64,000 nucleotides of DNA from positions 1,939,501-2,003,500 of the forward strand of contig NZ_CP048000.1 of NCBI RefSeq assembly GCF_009931695.1, written 5' to 3'. The translations under genes were made by a program, and so were the position numbers. The DNA is from Anaerocolumna sedimenticola (GTDB lineage: Bacteria > Bacillota > Clostridia > Lachnospirales > Lachnospiraceae). Shown here in pieces: positions 44,188-53,625 of this stretch (positions are counted from its first letter, which is position 1; each line of letters opens with the position of its first letter). The notes under the pieces are model-generated. The model saw only the letters and a list, made by a program, of their open reading frames with translations, was not told the DNA's origin and made no database searches.

Positions 44188-45680
44188 GTGGGCGAAGTAA
44201 TTTTAACAATGAAAGGGATAGATAAATCTTTCCCAGGCGTGCATGCGTTGGATCATGTGGATTTTGAGGTAAAAAAAGGCGAAGTTCACGCACTTATGGG
44301 TGAAAACGGAGCCGGAAAATCAACACTGATGAAAGTACTGACCGGCATCTATAAGAAAGATTCCGGAACTATAACCTATGAAGGCAGGGAACTGGAATTT
44401 GCTAACCCGAAGGAAGCACAGGATGCAGGCGTTGTAATCGTACACCAGGAGCTTAACATGATGGGCCACCTTACCGTGGCACAGAATATATTCATTGGCA
44501 GAGAGTTCATGAAAGGTAAACTGATTGATGATGCCAAGATGAATGAAGAAGCTGGAAAACTATTTGATAAACTGAATATTAATATAGATCCCAACGAAAA
44601 AATGAACAAGCTGACGGTAGGAAAACAGCAGATGTGCGAAATAGCAAAAGCTATTTCCCATGATGCAAAGGTTATTGTATTCGATGAGCCCTCCGCCGCA
44701 CTGACAGAATCTGAAATAGACGAACTGTTTAAGATTATTAAGGATCTTAGAAGCAAGGGATTGGGAATCGTTTATATTTCCCACCGAATGGATGAAATCA
44801 AAGTCATAACCGATCGTGTAACGGTAATGCGTGACGGCGGATATGTAGGAACTCTGATTACCAAAGATTCTACCAAAAATGACATTATTAACATGATGGT
44901 AGGGCGTGTGATCTATGAAGATCCGAAAACAGAAAGCAATGTTTCGAAAGATGCACCGGTAGTACTAAAGGTAGAACATCTGAATGCAGGAAAAATGGTA
45001 CGGGATGTAAGCTTTGAACTGCACAAAGGTGAAATCTTAGGTTTCTCCGGACTGATGGGAGCGGGAAGAACAGAAACAGCAAGAGCACTGTTTGGAGCAG
45101 ATCCGATTGAGAGCGGAGATATCTATATTAATGGTAAAAAAGTAGATATCAAGTCCCCTATGGATGCGGTAGCCAATGGAATCGGTTATTTATCAGAAGA
45201 CCGGAAACGTTACGGTATCGTAGTACAAAAGACCGTAGCGGAGAATACCACCATGGCAGCCTTAGATAACTTCATGTCAGGAATCTTTATCAATAAGAAA
45301 AAGAAAAAGAAGTGACCAAGAAATATATTGAACAGTTAAAGACAAAAACTCCAAGTACGGACCAGCTGGTAGTAAACCTGTCAGGAGGTAACCAGCAGAA
45401 GGTGGTAATTGCGAAATGGCTTGTAAGAAACTGTGACATCCTGATATTTGATGAACCAACAAGAGGAATTGACGTAGGAGCAAAAAATGAGATTTACCAT
45501 CTGATGAATGAGTTGGTTGCAGAAGGAAAGTCAATCATCATGATTTCTTCTGAGATGACAGAAATATTAAGAATGAGTGACCGTATCGTAGTTATGTGTG
45601 AAGGAAAGAAAACCGGTGAAATTGATATAGCGGAAGCGACACAGGAAAAGATTATGAATGCGGCAACGCTCAGAAGTTAG
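44188..45680 (+). pseudogene. Ribose-type sugar ABC transporter ATPase, copy 2, frameshifted
   Basis: Near-copy of the gene at 41671, with the same GTG start and domain order. The frame breaks at about 45297-45304: copy 1 has AAGAAAAAAGAAAAAG (six A), copy 2 has five A, so this copy runs into KKKKKK and a stop at 45315, while the rest ([17 protein letters not shown]) continues in the next frame to 45680. One added A restores 497 residues. If real, this ATPase loses its second domain and copy 1 must serve both permeases; a missing base in the sequence is as likely. Confidence 0.85.
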
Positions 45681-45692
45681 GAGGAGAAAGTG

Positions 45693-46688
45693 ATGTCAAA
45701 TAAAAATGGAAATATAGTAACGAATAATCCGTTTGTCAGAAAGATGGGTACACAAAAAACGATTGTCTTAATTATCATTATTGCCCTGTTTACATTCTTT
45801 TGTATAGCAAGTCCGTCATTTAGACAGTATTCTACGGTTTTGAGTATTATGGATTATTCCTATTACATTACTTTAATGGCAATTGGTGTAACCTTTACCT
45901 TGATTACAGGCGGTGTTGACTTATCAATCGGTACCGGACTTGTATGTTATTCCATTGCCGGTGGTTATCTGGTTGTTTATAAACACTGGCCGGTTGTACT
46001 TGGGATGCTGGTAGCGATTCTGTTTGGTGTTTTAATTGGGTTATTAAATGGTATTTTAGTAGCAGTTATGAATTTGCCGCCATTTATTGCAACCTTATGT
46101 ACCATGATGATAACCAGAGGGTTAGGTTCCCTTTGTTCCGGTGGTTTTGGTATTCCCTGGCCCCAGGCTGGTACGGACGGAGCATGGTTTCGAAGTATTT
46201 TTAAACTCAAGATCGGTACTATGAAATATCCGGTAGGTTTCCTGCTGATAATTGTATTAATTATAATTATGTCGATCATCTTAAATAAATCTAAGATTGG
46301 CCGCTATATTATTGCAATCGGAAGTAATAAAGAAGCAGCAAGGCTCTCCGGTGTTAATGTTAAAAAATATCTTATTATTGCCTATGTTTTATCCGGTTTA
46401 TTTGCAGGTTTAGCCGGAATCGCATACGCAGCAACCTTTACCAGTATTAATCCTGGTACCGGAGCAGGTTTGGAATTAGATGCTATCGGTGGTGCAATAA
46501 TCGGTGGTGTATCCACAACCGGCGGATCCGGTTCGATTGTCGGCGCATTACTTGGTGTATTTGTAATGTCAATGTTAAAAACAGGACTTCCCTATATCGG
46601 TTTGCAGGCTAACTGGCAGCAGATTATTACAGGTGTTATATTATTAAGCGCAGTTCTAATTGATGTATTAAAAAGAAAAGACAAATAA
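45693..46688 (+). CDS. Ribose-type ABC transporter permease, copy 2 (RbsC-like)
   Basis: A 331-residue membrane permease of the same family as the gene at 43178 but much diverged, with GGVDLSIGTG, GLLNGILVAVMNLPPFIATL and GSNKEAARLSGVNVKKY. ATG 45693 follows AGGAGG at eight bases; GTG 45690 is a close alternative. It lies between the second ATPase and the binding protein gene, 61 bases before the latter. Confidence 0.92.
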   Translation: MSNKNGNIVTNNPFVRKMGTQKTIVLIIIIALFTFFCIASPSFRQYSTVLSIMDYSYYITLMAIGVTFTLITGGVDLSIGTGLVCYSIAGGYLVVYKHWPVVLGMLVAILFGVLIGLLNGILVAVMNLPPFIATLCTMMITRGLGSLCSGGFGIPWPQAGTDGAWFRSIFKLKIGTMKYPVGFLLIIVLIIIMSIILNKSKIGRYIIAIGSNKEAARLSGVNVKKYLIIAYVLSGLFAGLAGIAYAATFTSINPGTGAGLELDAIGGAIIGGVSTTGGSGSIVGALLGVFVMSMLKTGLPYIGLQANWQQIITGVILLSAVLIDVLKRKDK

Positions 46689-46749
46689 ACATGTTATGTA
46701 AACGCGTATGCGGTTCATAAATAAATGAAAAATAATGGAGGGTTCAAAA

Positions 46750-47951
46750 ATGAAAAAGAAATTTTTGGTAGGTTTACTTAGTGCAGCTATGGTAGCAACC
46801 ATGTTAACAGGCTGCGGAAAAAAGCTGATACATCAGACAATTCAGCACCAACAACAGCTCCAACTCAGGAAGCAACCGCTGATGAGGGGACTGCAGAAGC
46901 AACAACAGACGATGCTGCAACTTCTGATTCATCATCCACAGGTGATATCGTAGCAAAATCTGCTTATCACTTTGAAATTGTATCAAAAGGATTCCAGTCC
47001 ACTTACTGGCAGGCAGTTTACAAGGGAGCTTCTGCTGAAGCAGAAAAATTAGGGGTAACAATCAACATGGTTGGGCCTAACTCTGAATCAGATATCGCAG
47101 ATCAGGTACAGATGTTAAATAGTGCAGTGAATGCAAAACCTGCAGCAATCGGTTTAGCATCCCTTGATACAAAAGCAGCTTTAGATGCTATCACAGCAGC
47201 TCAGAGCGCTAATATTCCGATTATTGGATTTGACTCCGGTGTTCCGGCCGCTCCGGAGGGTGCTGTATATGCTAACGCATCAACCGATAACTATAAAGCT
47301 GGTGCAGTAGCAGCAGACGGTATGTATGACGGTATTAAAGACAGGGTAGCTAATGCGTCCGGTCCTGTTAGAATTGGTGTTGTTAATCAGGATGCTACGT
47401 CCGAATCGATCTGTAACCGTGGTTTAGGATTTATTGATGAAATGATTACAAAGCTTTCAGCTGACGGTAAAACAGCGGCTGTAGTTGGTAATGATTATTA
47501 TGTACAAAATGTAAAAAGCCCTGTAGTAGATGAGAAGAGCGCTAATGTTATCATTGAAGTCAGAGTACCTTCCCAGACTACAACAGAATTGACAGCAATC
47601 GAAGCATCCACAATCTTAAATCAAAAAGACACAATTGCTATCTTCGGTTCTAACCAGACAGCAGCTGAGGGTGTTGTTACAGCTAATGATAACTTAAGTG
47701 TTTTAGGAACAGGCGAAGGCCAGATTATCGGTGTAGGTTTTGACTCCGGTTCCGTTCTGAAAGCTGCAGTAACCAGTGGAACCTTATATGGTGCTGTTAC
47801 CCAGGCTCCGGTATCTATCGGTCAGAAAATGGTTGACTTACTGGTACAGGTTGCTAACGGTGAAACAGTAAGCAATGTTGATACAGGATGCCAATGGTAT
47901 AATAAAGATAATATTGCCAGTGAAGAAATAGCTCAAAACTTATATGACTAA
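46750..47951 (+). pseudogene. Ribose-type sugar-binding lipoprotein, frameshifted near the N-terminus
   Basis: The binding component of the transporter. Signal peptide with lipobox MLTGC (Cys22); the frame then breaks in the AAAAAA run at 46818-46823. In the next frame a Thr/Ser/Ala/Glu linker (KADTSDNSAPTTAPT onward) leads into a type I periplasmic-binding domain (FEIVSKGFQSTYWQAVYKGA, GLASLDTKAALDA, GFDSGVPA, VGFDSGSVLKAAV). One added A gives 400 residues. ATG 46750 follows GGAGGG. As the only surface binding protein of the operon it is needed for uptake, so a real null here would be surprising. Confidence 0.87.
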
Positions 47952-47980
47952 TATCTACTTCTGAAATAGAATAAACTTAC

Positions 47981-48025
47981 GAAAAAGAAGGAGCTGCTTT
48001 TAATAGAAGCTGCTCCTTCTTTTTC
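47981..48025. terminator. Terminator of the ABC operon
   Basis: GAAAAAGAAGGAGC and GCTCCTTCTTTTTC are perfect 14-base arms with a 17-base loop and a T-rich right arm. It ends the transporter transcript before the chemoreceptor gene. Confidence 0.85.
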
Positions 48026-48032
48026 GTATAAA

Positions 48033-48113
48033 TAGTCCCGCGAAAGGAATGCGAACTTTTAAAAGAATAGCAAAAACGCTATTCTTCATGATTTATACCC
48101 AAAAGCATGGGTA
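48033..48113. repeat. Two-hairpin repeat, copy 2
   Basis: AATAGTCCCGC, then GAATAGC/GCTATTC (48065-48084), then TACCCA/TGGGTA (48096-48113). Same order as the copy at 23045-23130. It ends 27 bases before the chemoreceptor start, so it lies in the probable 5' leader. Confidence 0.6.
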
Positions 48114-48140
48114 TTAGTTTAAGATAGGAGGGGCAATACG

Positions 48141-50206
48141 GTGAAGAAAAGAAAGATGGAAGAAAGGTATTCCGTATTAGGAGGAATACGAGTAAAGCTA
48201 ACTGGTGCCTATTTAATACCGGTTGTCTTAATCGTTTACTTGGAGTACTATCCTATACCAGAGCTTCTGAAGCGATTATATCTAATTATGAGGCAGCAAC
48301 CAGAAATACGGTACAAAAAACGGCAGAATATTATAGTTTGCTGATGTCGGATATTAATGCAAAATCTCAAAAACTCGCCGGTGATAATACGATAAGAAGT
48401 TATTATAACGGTGATTATAAAGATTCCTCCGGTAAAGAATCAGACAGCTACAGTTCAATAAACAGAAACATTCTTTCTGAAAAGACATCGGATTCTAACT
48501 TGAATTTAATATCAGTGTTAGCACCAAAAGGAAAGGGTCTATCAACCAATGGTATAATCGGTCAGGAAGCATACGGTAAATTTATTGAAACAAAAGAGGG
48601 TAAAAAAATTCTAAATGCTTCCAATACGGCAGGCGTATGGACCGGGTATCACAATTACATAGATGATTATTTAAATATTGGGATAAATACTTATGGAATA
48701 GCGCTGTCCAGACAGATTATAAATAATAAGATGGAGACTATAGGTATTCTGGTAATGGATATAGCTTTGCCCGCGATTAAGACCCCATTAAAAACGATAG
48801 ATCTTCCTAAAGGAAGCCAATATGCTTTTATCACTGCCGATGGAAGGGAAATTATTTCAGAAGGTGATAATACAAAAGCCATCTTTTACGGACAGGATTT
48901 TTATAATAAGGCAGTAAAAGCTGCAGAAAATACCGGGCTGCAATATACCAACTATCAGGGAAAAGCCAATCTCTTTATTTACTCCAAAGTAGGAGATACC
49001 GGAAGTATGCTTTGTACCCTGATTCCTAAAAGTGTTATTATAAAACAGGCAGATGGCATAAAAACCGTCACAGTTATTGTGGTTATATTAGCTATAATAA
49101 TTGCATTTTTAGTTGGAGTTATTCTCGCAAGCGGTATCGGAAGTACAATACATAATATAAATTCAGTTGTTAAAAAGGCGGAAGAAGGAGACCTGACTGT
49201 AACGGCCCGCACCAAACGAAAAGATGAATTCAGTCTTCTGGCAAAACATATAACGGGAATGTTAAGCGGCATGAAGTTATTGGTCAGTCGAACAGCAAAT
49301 GCAACCTACTCCATATCGGAATCAGCCGAATCGGTAGCTGCCGCCACATCCAGGTTAATTGAATCCGCACGCAGTATAACTCAAGTGGTTGAAAATATTG
49401 AAGCCGGTATAGAGCAGCAGGCAGAAGATGCGCAAAACTGTCTGAAAATTATGGGTAATCTGGATGAAAAAATTAATTACGTAAATATAAGTGTTTCGCA
49501 AATTTCGAAATCTGCCGGCAGTACAAAAAATATTGTAAAAGACGGAATTATTACTATGGATGAATTAAGGAATAAATCAAAAGCTACGTTCCGGATCTCA
49601 AAAGAAGTAATAGAAAATATTGAACAGCTGGGATCAGAGTCTGCCGCCATTGGAAGTATAATCTTAACAATTAATGAGATAGCGGAACAGACAAATTTAC
49701 TAGCGCTAAATGCCTCTATTGAAGCAGCCAGGGCAGGTGATGCAGGGAGAGGTTTTGCCGTTGTAGCGGATGAGATCAGAAAACTCGCTGAAGCTACGGT
49801 TTTGGCCTCCGACAGAATCAATAAAATAATAGGGAATATAGAAGAGAGGACAAAGATAACGGTAAAAGCCGCCAGTGAAGCAGAAGAAATAGTGAACTCA
49901 CAGGAATCAGTGCTTTTGAATACATCACAGGTGTTTGACAACATTACGAAACATGTTGAAAGTTTAACGAGAAATATAGATGAAATTACTAACCGTGTGA
50001 AAGATATTGAAGAAACGAAAGTAGACACCTTGAATGCAATCACCAATATATCATCCGTATTGGAGGAAACAGCTTCTGCATCGGTAGAAGTTCAATCGGC
50101 TGCTGACAGCCAGTTAGCTGCAACAGAACATTTAAACCACACAGTAGGAAGACTTAGAGAAAATTCTAAAGAGTTGCAGAATGCAATCAGCAGTTTTAAA
50201 TTATAA
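48141..50206 (+). pseudogene. Methyl-accepting chemotaxis protein, frameshifted near the N-terminus
   Basis: A chemoreceptor. N-terminal membrane segment ([13 protein letters not shown]), then a frame break near 48230-48240; the next frame continues [24 protein letters not shown] into a double-Cache-like outside domain, second membrane segment ([20 protein letters not shown]), HAMP, and the signalling hairpin tip [18 protein letters not shown] with [13 protein letters not shown]. One added base (a T-run is present) gives 688 residues. GTG 48141 follows GGAGGGG. Placed right after the sugar transporter, it probably guides swimming to the same compound. Confidence 0.85.
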
Positions 50207-50257
50207 CAATAGTACAAATTTACTTAATTAGGATAACGTTGCGGTATAGTTCTTAAG

Positions 50258-50307
50258 ATATAAACCTGTTAAAGAATATGATTTCATATTTAAAAACAGG
50301 TTTATAT
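50258..50307. terminator. Terminator after the chemoreceptor
   Basis: ATATAAACCTGTT and AACAGGTTTATAT are perfect 13-base arms followed by TTTT. The remaining spacer to 50591 is AT-rich with no supported gene; the short open frame starting at 50278 lies in the hairpin and has no ribosome site. Confidence 0.75.
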
Positions 50308-50591
50308 TTTAGTAGACTGCAGCGTTTTTTTAAATTATTTTATATCAATGTTGCAAAGGCAGTGTTCCTACGCTGTTATTCTCCGGTTTTATGTAACGAT
50401 ACACTCACAAAAAACACGTCACTTATGTTGCCTATGAACAGTAACGTTAATAAACTATAAAGTTTTTATACTATTATAATAATATTGTATAAATTATTGA
50501 TATATGATAAAATAACAATGCAAAACTATGGGACAAGGCCTTAAATTATTAAAGAATCAGGAAACTGTGTGTTGTTACAGGAGGTTTAACA

Positions 50592-51047
50592 TTGAGATAC
50601 CGTTCTAAAAAAAAGAAAGAAATATCATGGCTAAAAACAATCTTATTATGTTTAGTCCTAATATTAACAGAACTTTATGCTCTTGATGTTGAAACTGAAT
50701 TTCAGTCATTACATACTGTTGCGATCAACAATCTTTCAACAGTTTTCTGGCATAATAAAAGAGTAGATAAAATAGCCGAGATTTCAAGAAGTCTGTCGGA
50801 TGAAGTGACTTCAGATATCTCATCCGGGGCTGTGAATTTATTATCGCCCAAAATTAACTCATTCGATTTCCTATCTTTTTTAGTAAAAAACAAAGGTATT
50901 TATCCTTTTACTTTGAAAGTCTTACTTACTTTATTACTGAATGCGTATGTAATAAGAAGGTATTTAATTCTTTATATACATAATTCGGATGGTGAAAAAG
51001 GAGTGGCGGCGGGTTATAGGGCATTAATACCTTATTATAAATTTTGA
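50592..51047 (+). CDS. Small membrane protein of unknown function
   Basis: A 151-residue protein beginning at TTG 50592 behind AGGAGG. A positively charged N-terminus (RYRSKKKKE) precedes a membrane segment (LKTILLCLVLILTELYAL, about 15-32); an outside-facing middle of about 70 residues rich in Ser and Leu follows, then a second membrane segment (LKVLLTLLLNAYVIRRYLILYI, in part) and a charged end. I do not recognise the family. It lies 92 bases before secDF and may be co-transcribed, so a link to protein export or envelope upkeep is possible but not shown. Confidence 0.6.
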   Translation: MRYRSKKKKEISWLKTILLCLVLILTELYALDVETEFQSLHTVAINNLSTVFWHNKRVDKIAEISRSLSDEVTSDISSGAVNLLSPKINSFDFLSFLVKNKGIYPFTLKVLLTLLLNAYVIRRYLILYIHNSDGEKGVAAGYRALIPYYKF

Positions 51048-51139
51048 TATTCAGATTCCGTCCGGATATTTGTTTAATAAAATAACTATAATAATTTAAA
51101 CAGTATCTGCAACTAAAAATTATGAAAAGAGGATTATTT

Positions 51140-53302
51140 ATGAAACCAGGAAAGAAAATGCTTGCTGTCATATTTATTACTATAGCGGCATTTATTTATA
51201 TAGCAGGATTTGGACTAGGCAGCCGCGTAAAGGGTGTATTTGATATGCGTTTTGGTATTGATATCCGCGGTGGAGTTGAAGCAATATTTGAACCCCAGGG
51301 ATTGGATCGGAATGCTACCGAACATGAGCTTAATACAGCCAGGGAAGTAATTGAGACCAGACTTGATAATGAGAATATTGCTGATCGTGAAGTAACAGTT
51401 GATAAGAATGCCGGTTACATTATCGTTCAATTTCCTTGGAAATCCGGTGAAACGAATTTTAATCCGGAGGATGCTATTGCAGAATTAGGAGAAATGGCAG
51501 AACTTACCTTTAAGAATCCTGATGGGAAAGTATTGATACAGGGTAAAGATGTTGAGAATGCATCCCCGGAAGTTAATAAATCGAATGATATAATCAGCGG
51601 CTATCAGGTGGCTTTGCAATTCAATGCTAATGGAGCAAAATTATTTGAAAAAGCTACCGGTGATTTAATTGGCGAGAAAATGAGCATCTATATGGACAAT
51701 AATCTGATATCCAATCCTACGGTACAGACTAAGATAGCTGGTGGAAAAGCAGTAATCACCGGCCTTGAAAGTTTTGAAGAAGCAAAGGAATTAGCTGATA
51801 AAATTAACGCAGGTGCGCTTCCTTTTTCCTTGGAAACTACGAATTTCTCAACCATTAGTCCGTCACTTGGGAATAACGCTTTAAATATTATGGTAATAGC
51901 CGGAATAATAGCATTTTTTATGGTATGTATTTTTATGATCATTTATTATAAACTGCCGGGTGTTATCGCATGTATCACACTGGTACTGCAAATGGTATTG
52001 CAGATGCTTTCCATTTCTATTCCGCAGTATACCCTTACCCTTCCGGGTATTGCCGGTATTATCTTAACACTGGGTATGGCGGTGGATGCCAATATTATTA
52101 TTTCGGAACGTATATCGGAAGAGTTAAAGAAAGGTGTTTCTGTCAGAAGTTCCATTAGAAACGGGTATAAGAGTGCTTTTTCTTCCGTATTAGACGGTAA
52201 TGTTACAACCGCTATCGTTGCGGTTATTTTAATGATTTTTGGATCCGGTTCCATGTTAAGTTTTGGTTATACCTTATTAGCAGGTATGGTTGTGAATCTG
52301 CTGGTGGGTGTTAACGTATCAAAAATGCTCCTCTTATCATTTTCCGATTTCCGTTTATGGAATAATGAAAAATGGTATAGAAAAAAGAAAGAGGTAAAAA
52401 TATTACCGATTTATCAGAAGAAATATGTGTTTGCAATAATTTCCGGTATTATAATTCTCTCCGGAATTGTTGGATGTTTTGTAAAAGGGGTAAAACTGGA
52501 TACACAATTTACCGGCGGTGCCGTTTTAAGTTATACGGCTTCGGAAAGTGCTGATACGGATAAAATTAAGGATGCAATCGAAAAACAGACCAACAGACCG
52601 GTTACGGTTCAGATTAAGAAAGATAATATGACCGGTAAAGAAAGACTTTCGGTTACCCTTGCCGGTAATGAGGGTATGTCACCGGACGAACAAAAAGAAA
52701 TTACAAAAGTAATTAACAGTACCGGAGATAAGGTTAATGCAGAACTTTCAGAGACTTATGTAGTAGAACCGTATATTGGTGCAAAAGCACTTAGGAATGC
52801 AGGTATAGCCATTGCACTTTCTTCTATCTTCATCGTAATTTATGTTTGGATAAGATTTTCTGCAATGTCAGGTCTGTCAGCCGGTATTACTGCCCTGATA
52901 GCATTGTTCCATGATGTATTTGTAGTGTTTACCGCATTTGTACTGTTTGGTATTCCTTTAAATGATGCTTTTGTAGCGGTAGTCCTCACCATTATAGGAT
53001 ATTCCATTAACGATACAATTGTAGTATATGACAGAATCCGTGAAAACAGGAAATATGACAGTAAGATATCTGTAGTGGATTTGATGAATGCAAGTACATC
53101 CCAGACACTTGCCAGGTCAATCAATACTTCATTAACTACCGCAATCTGCGTTCTTATTATAATGGTTGCCTCGGTGGTATTCCAGATTAATTCCATCAGG
53201 GAATTCTCATTGCCGATGTTTTTCGGTATTCTGACCGGATGTTATTCATCAATCTGCATTGCAGGTACTTTATGGGCTGGCTGGAAGAACAGAAAAGCCT
53301 GA
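51140..53302 (+). CDS. secDF: Protein translocase subunit SecDF (fused)
   Basis: A 720-residue inner-membrane protein joining SecD and SecF, twelve membrane segments. SecD half: D1 motif FGIDIRGGVEAIF, periplasmic P1 domain, GMAVDANIIISERI. SecF half from about residue 430: LDTQFTGGAVLSY, GYSINDTIVVYDRIREN. It uses the proton or sodium gradient to pull secreted proteins out of the Sec channel. Fusion of the two is normal in many Firmicutes. ATG 51140 follows AGAGGA; ATG 51122 in frame is less likely. Complete, no odd residues seen. Confidence 0.95.
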   Translation: MKPGKKMLAVIFITIAAFIYIAGFGLGSRVKGVFDMRFGIDIRGGVEAIFEPQGLDRNATEHELNTAREVIETRLDNENIADREVTVDKNAGYIIVQFPWKSGETNFNPEDAIAELGEMAELTFKNPDGKVLIQGKDVENASPEVNKSNDIISGYQVALQFNANGAKLFEKATGDLIGEKMSIYMDNNLISNPTVQTKIAGGKAVITGLESFEEAKELADKINAGALPFSLETTNFSTISPSLGNNALNIMVIAGIIAFFMVCIFMIIYYKLPGVIACITLVLQMVLQMLSISIPQYTLTLPGIAGIILTLGMAVDANIIISERISEELKKGVSVRSSIRNGYKSAFSSVLDGNVTTAIVAVILMIFGSGSMLSFGYTLLAGMVVNLLVGVNVSKMLLLSFSDFRLWNNEKWYRKKKEVKILPIYQKKYVFAIISGIIILSGIVGCFVKGVKLDTQFTGGAVLSYTASESADTDKIKDAIEKQTNRPVTVQIKKDNMTGKERLSVTLAGNEGMSPDEQKEITKVINSTGDKVNAELSETYVVEPYIGAKALRNAGIAIALSSIFIVIYVWIRFSAMSGLSAGITALIALFHDVFVVFTAFVLFGIPLNDAFVAVVLTIIGYSINDTIVVYDRIRENRKYDSKISVVDLMNASTSQTLARSINTSLTTAICVLIIMVASVVFQINSIREFSLPMFFGILTGCYSSICIAGTLWAGWKNRKA

Positions 53303-53392
53303 GGAAAAGGGTTAAGGCTGTGAAATAAGTTATAACTTCATAATTACTTATGCCAGTAAAAATAATTATGGCCTAAGTAATTATTACTAAAA

Positions 53393-53543
53393 TAGTAATT
53401 GGGAAACATAAAATTTGTATTTATAGGACATGAAATTCATAGAATTTTAGAGTTGAATCTTGCCCCTAAAGGCAACTGAAGGCATAAAATTCGTATGAAA
53501 TATTTGTAATATTTAGATAGCTATATTGTTTTGCAAATACCTA
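53393..53543. mobile_element. 151-bp palindromic MITE, copy 2 (reverse orientation)
   Basis: Exactly as long as the copy at 22299-22449 and, read on the minus strand, starts TAGGTATTTGCAAAAC, has the same core CTTCAGTTGCCTTTAGGGG, then ATTCAACTCTAAAATT, and ends CCCAATTACTA. The arms have diverged more than the core. No coding capacity. Confidence 0.7.
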
Positions 53544-53559
53544 TATTACTAACAAACTG

Positions 53560-53609
53560 AAAGGGAATACTGCATTAGTTAAGAACATAACGATGTAGTA
53601 TTCCCTTTT
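53560..53609. terminator. Bidirectional terminator
   Basis: AAAGGGAATAC pairs with GTATTCCCTTT, with TGCAT/ATGTA continuing into the loop. It lies after the glycosyltransferase gene on the minus strand and can also end the secDF transcript. Confidence 0.75.
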
Positions 53610-53625
53610 AAGTATCTTATCTTTA

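Noticed and set aside
50278-50460. 60-residue frame after the chemoreceptor
   Set aside because: It begins within the terminator hairpin, lacks a ribosome binding site and has no recognisable composition of a gene.
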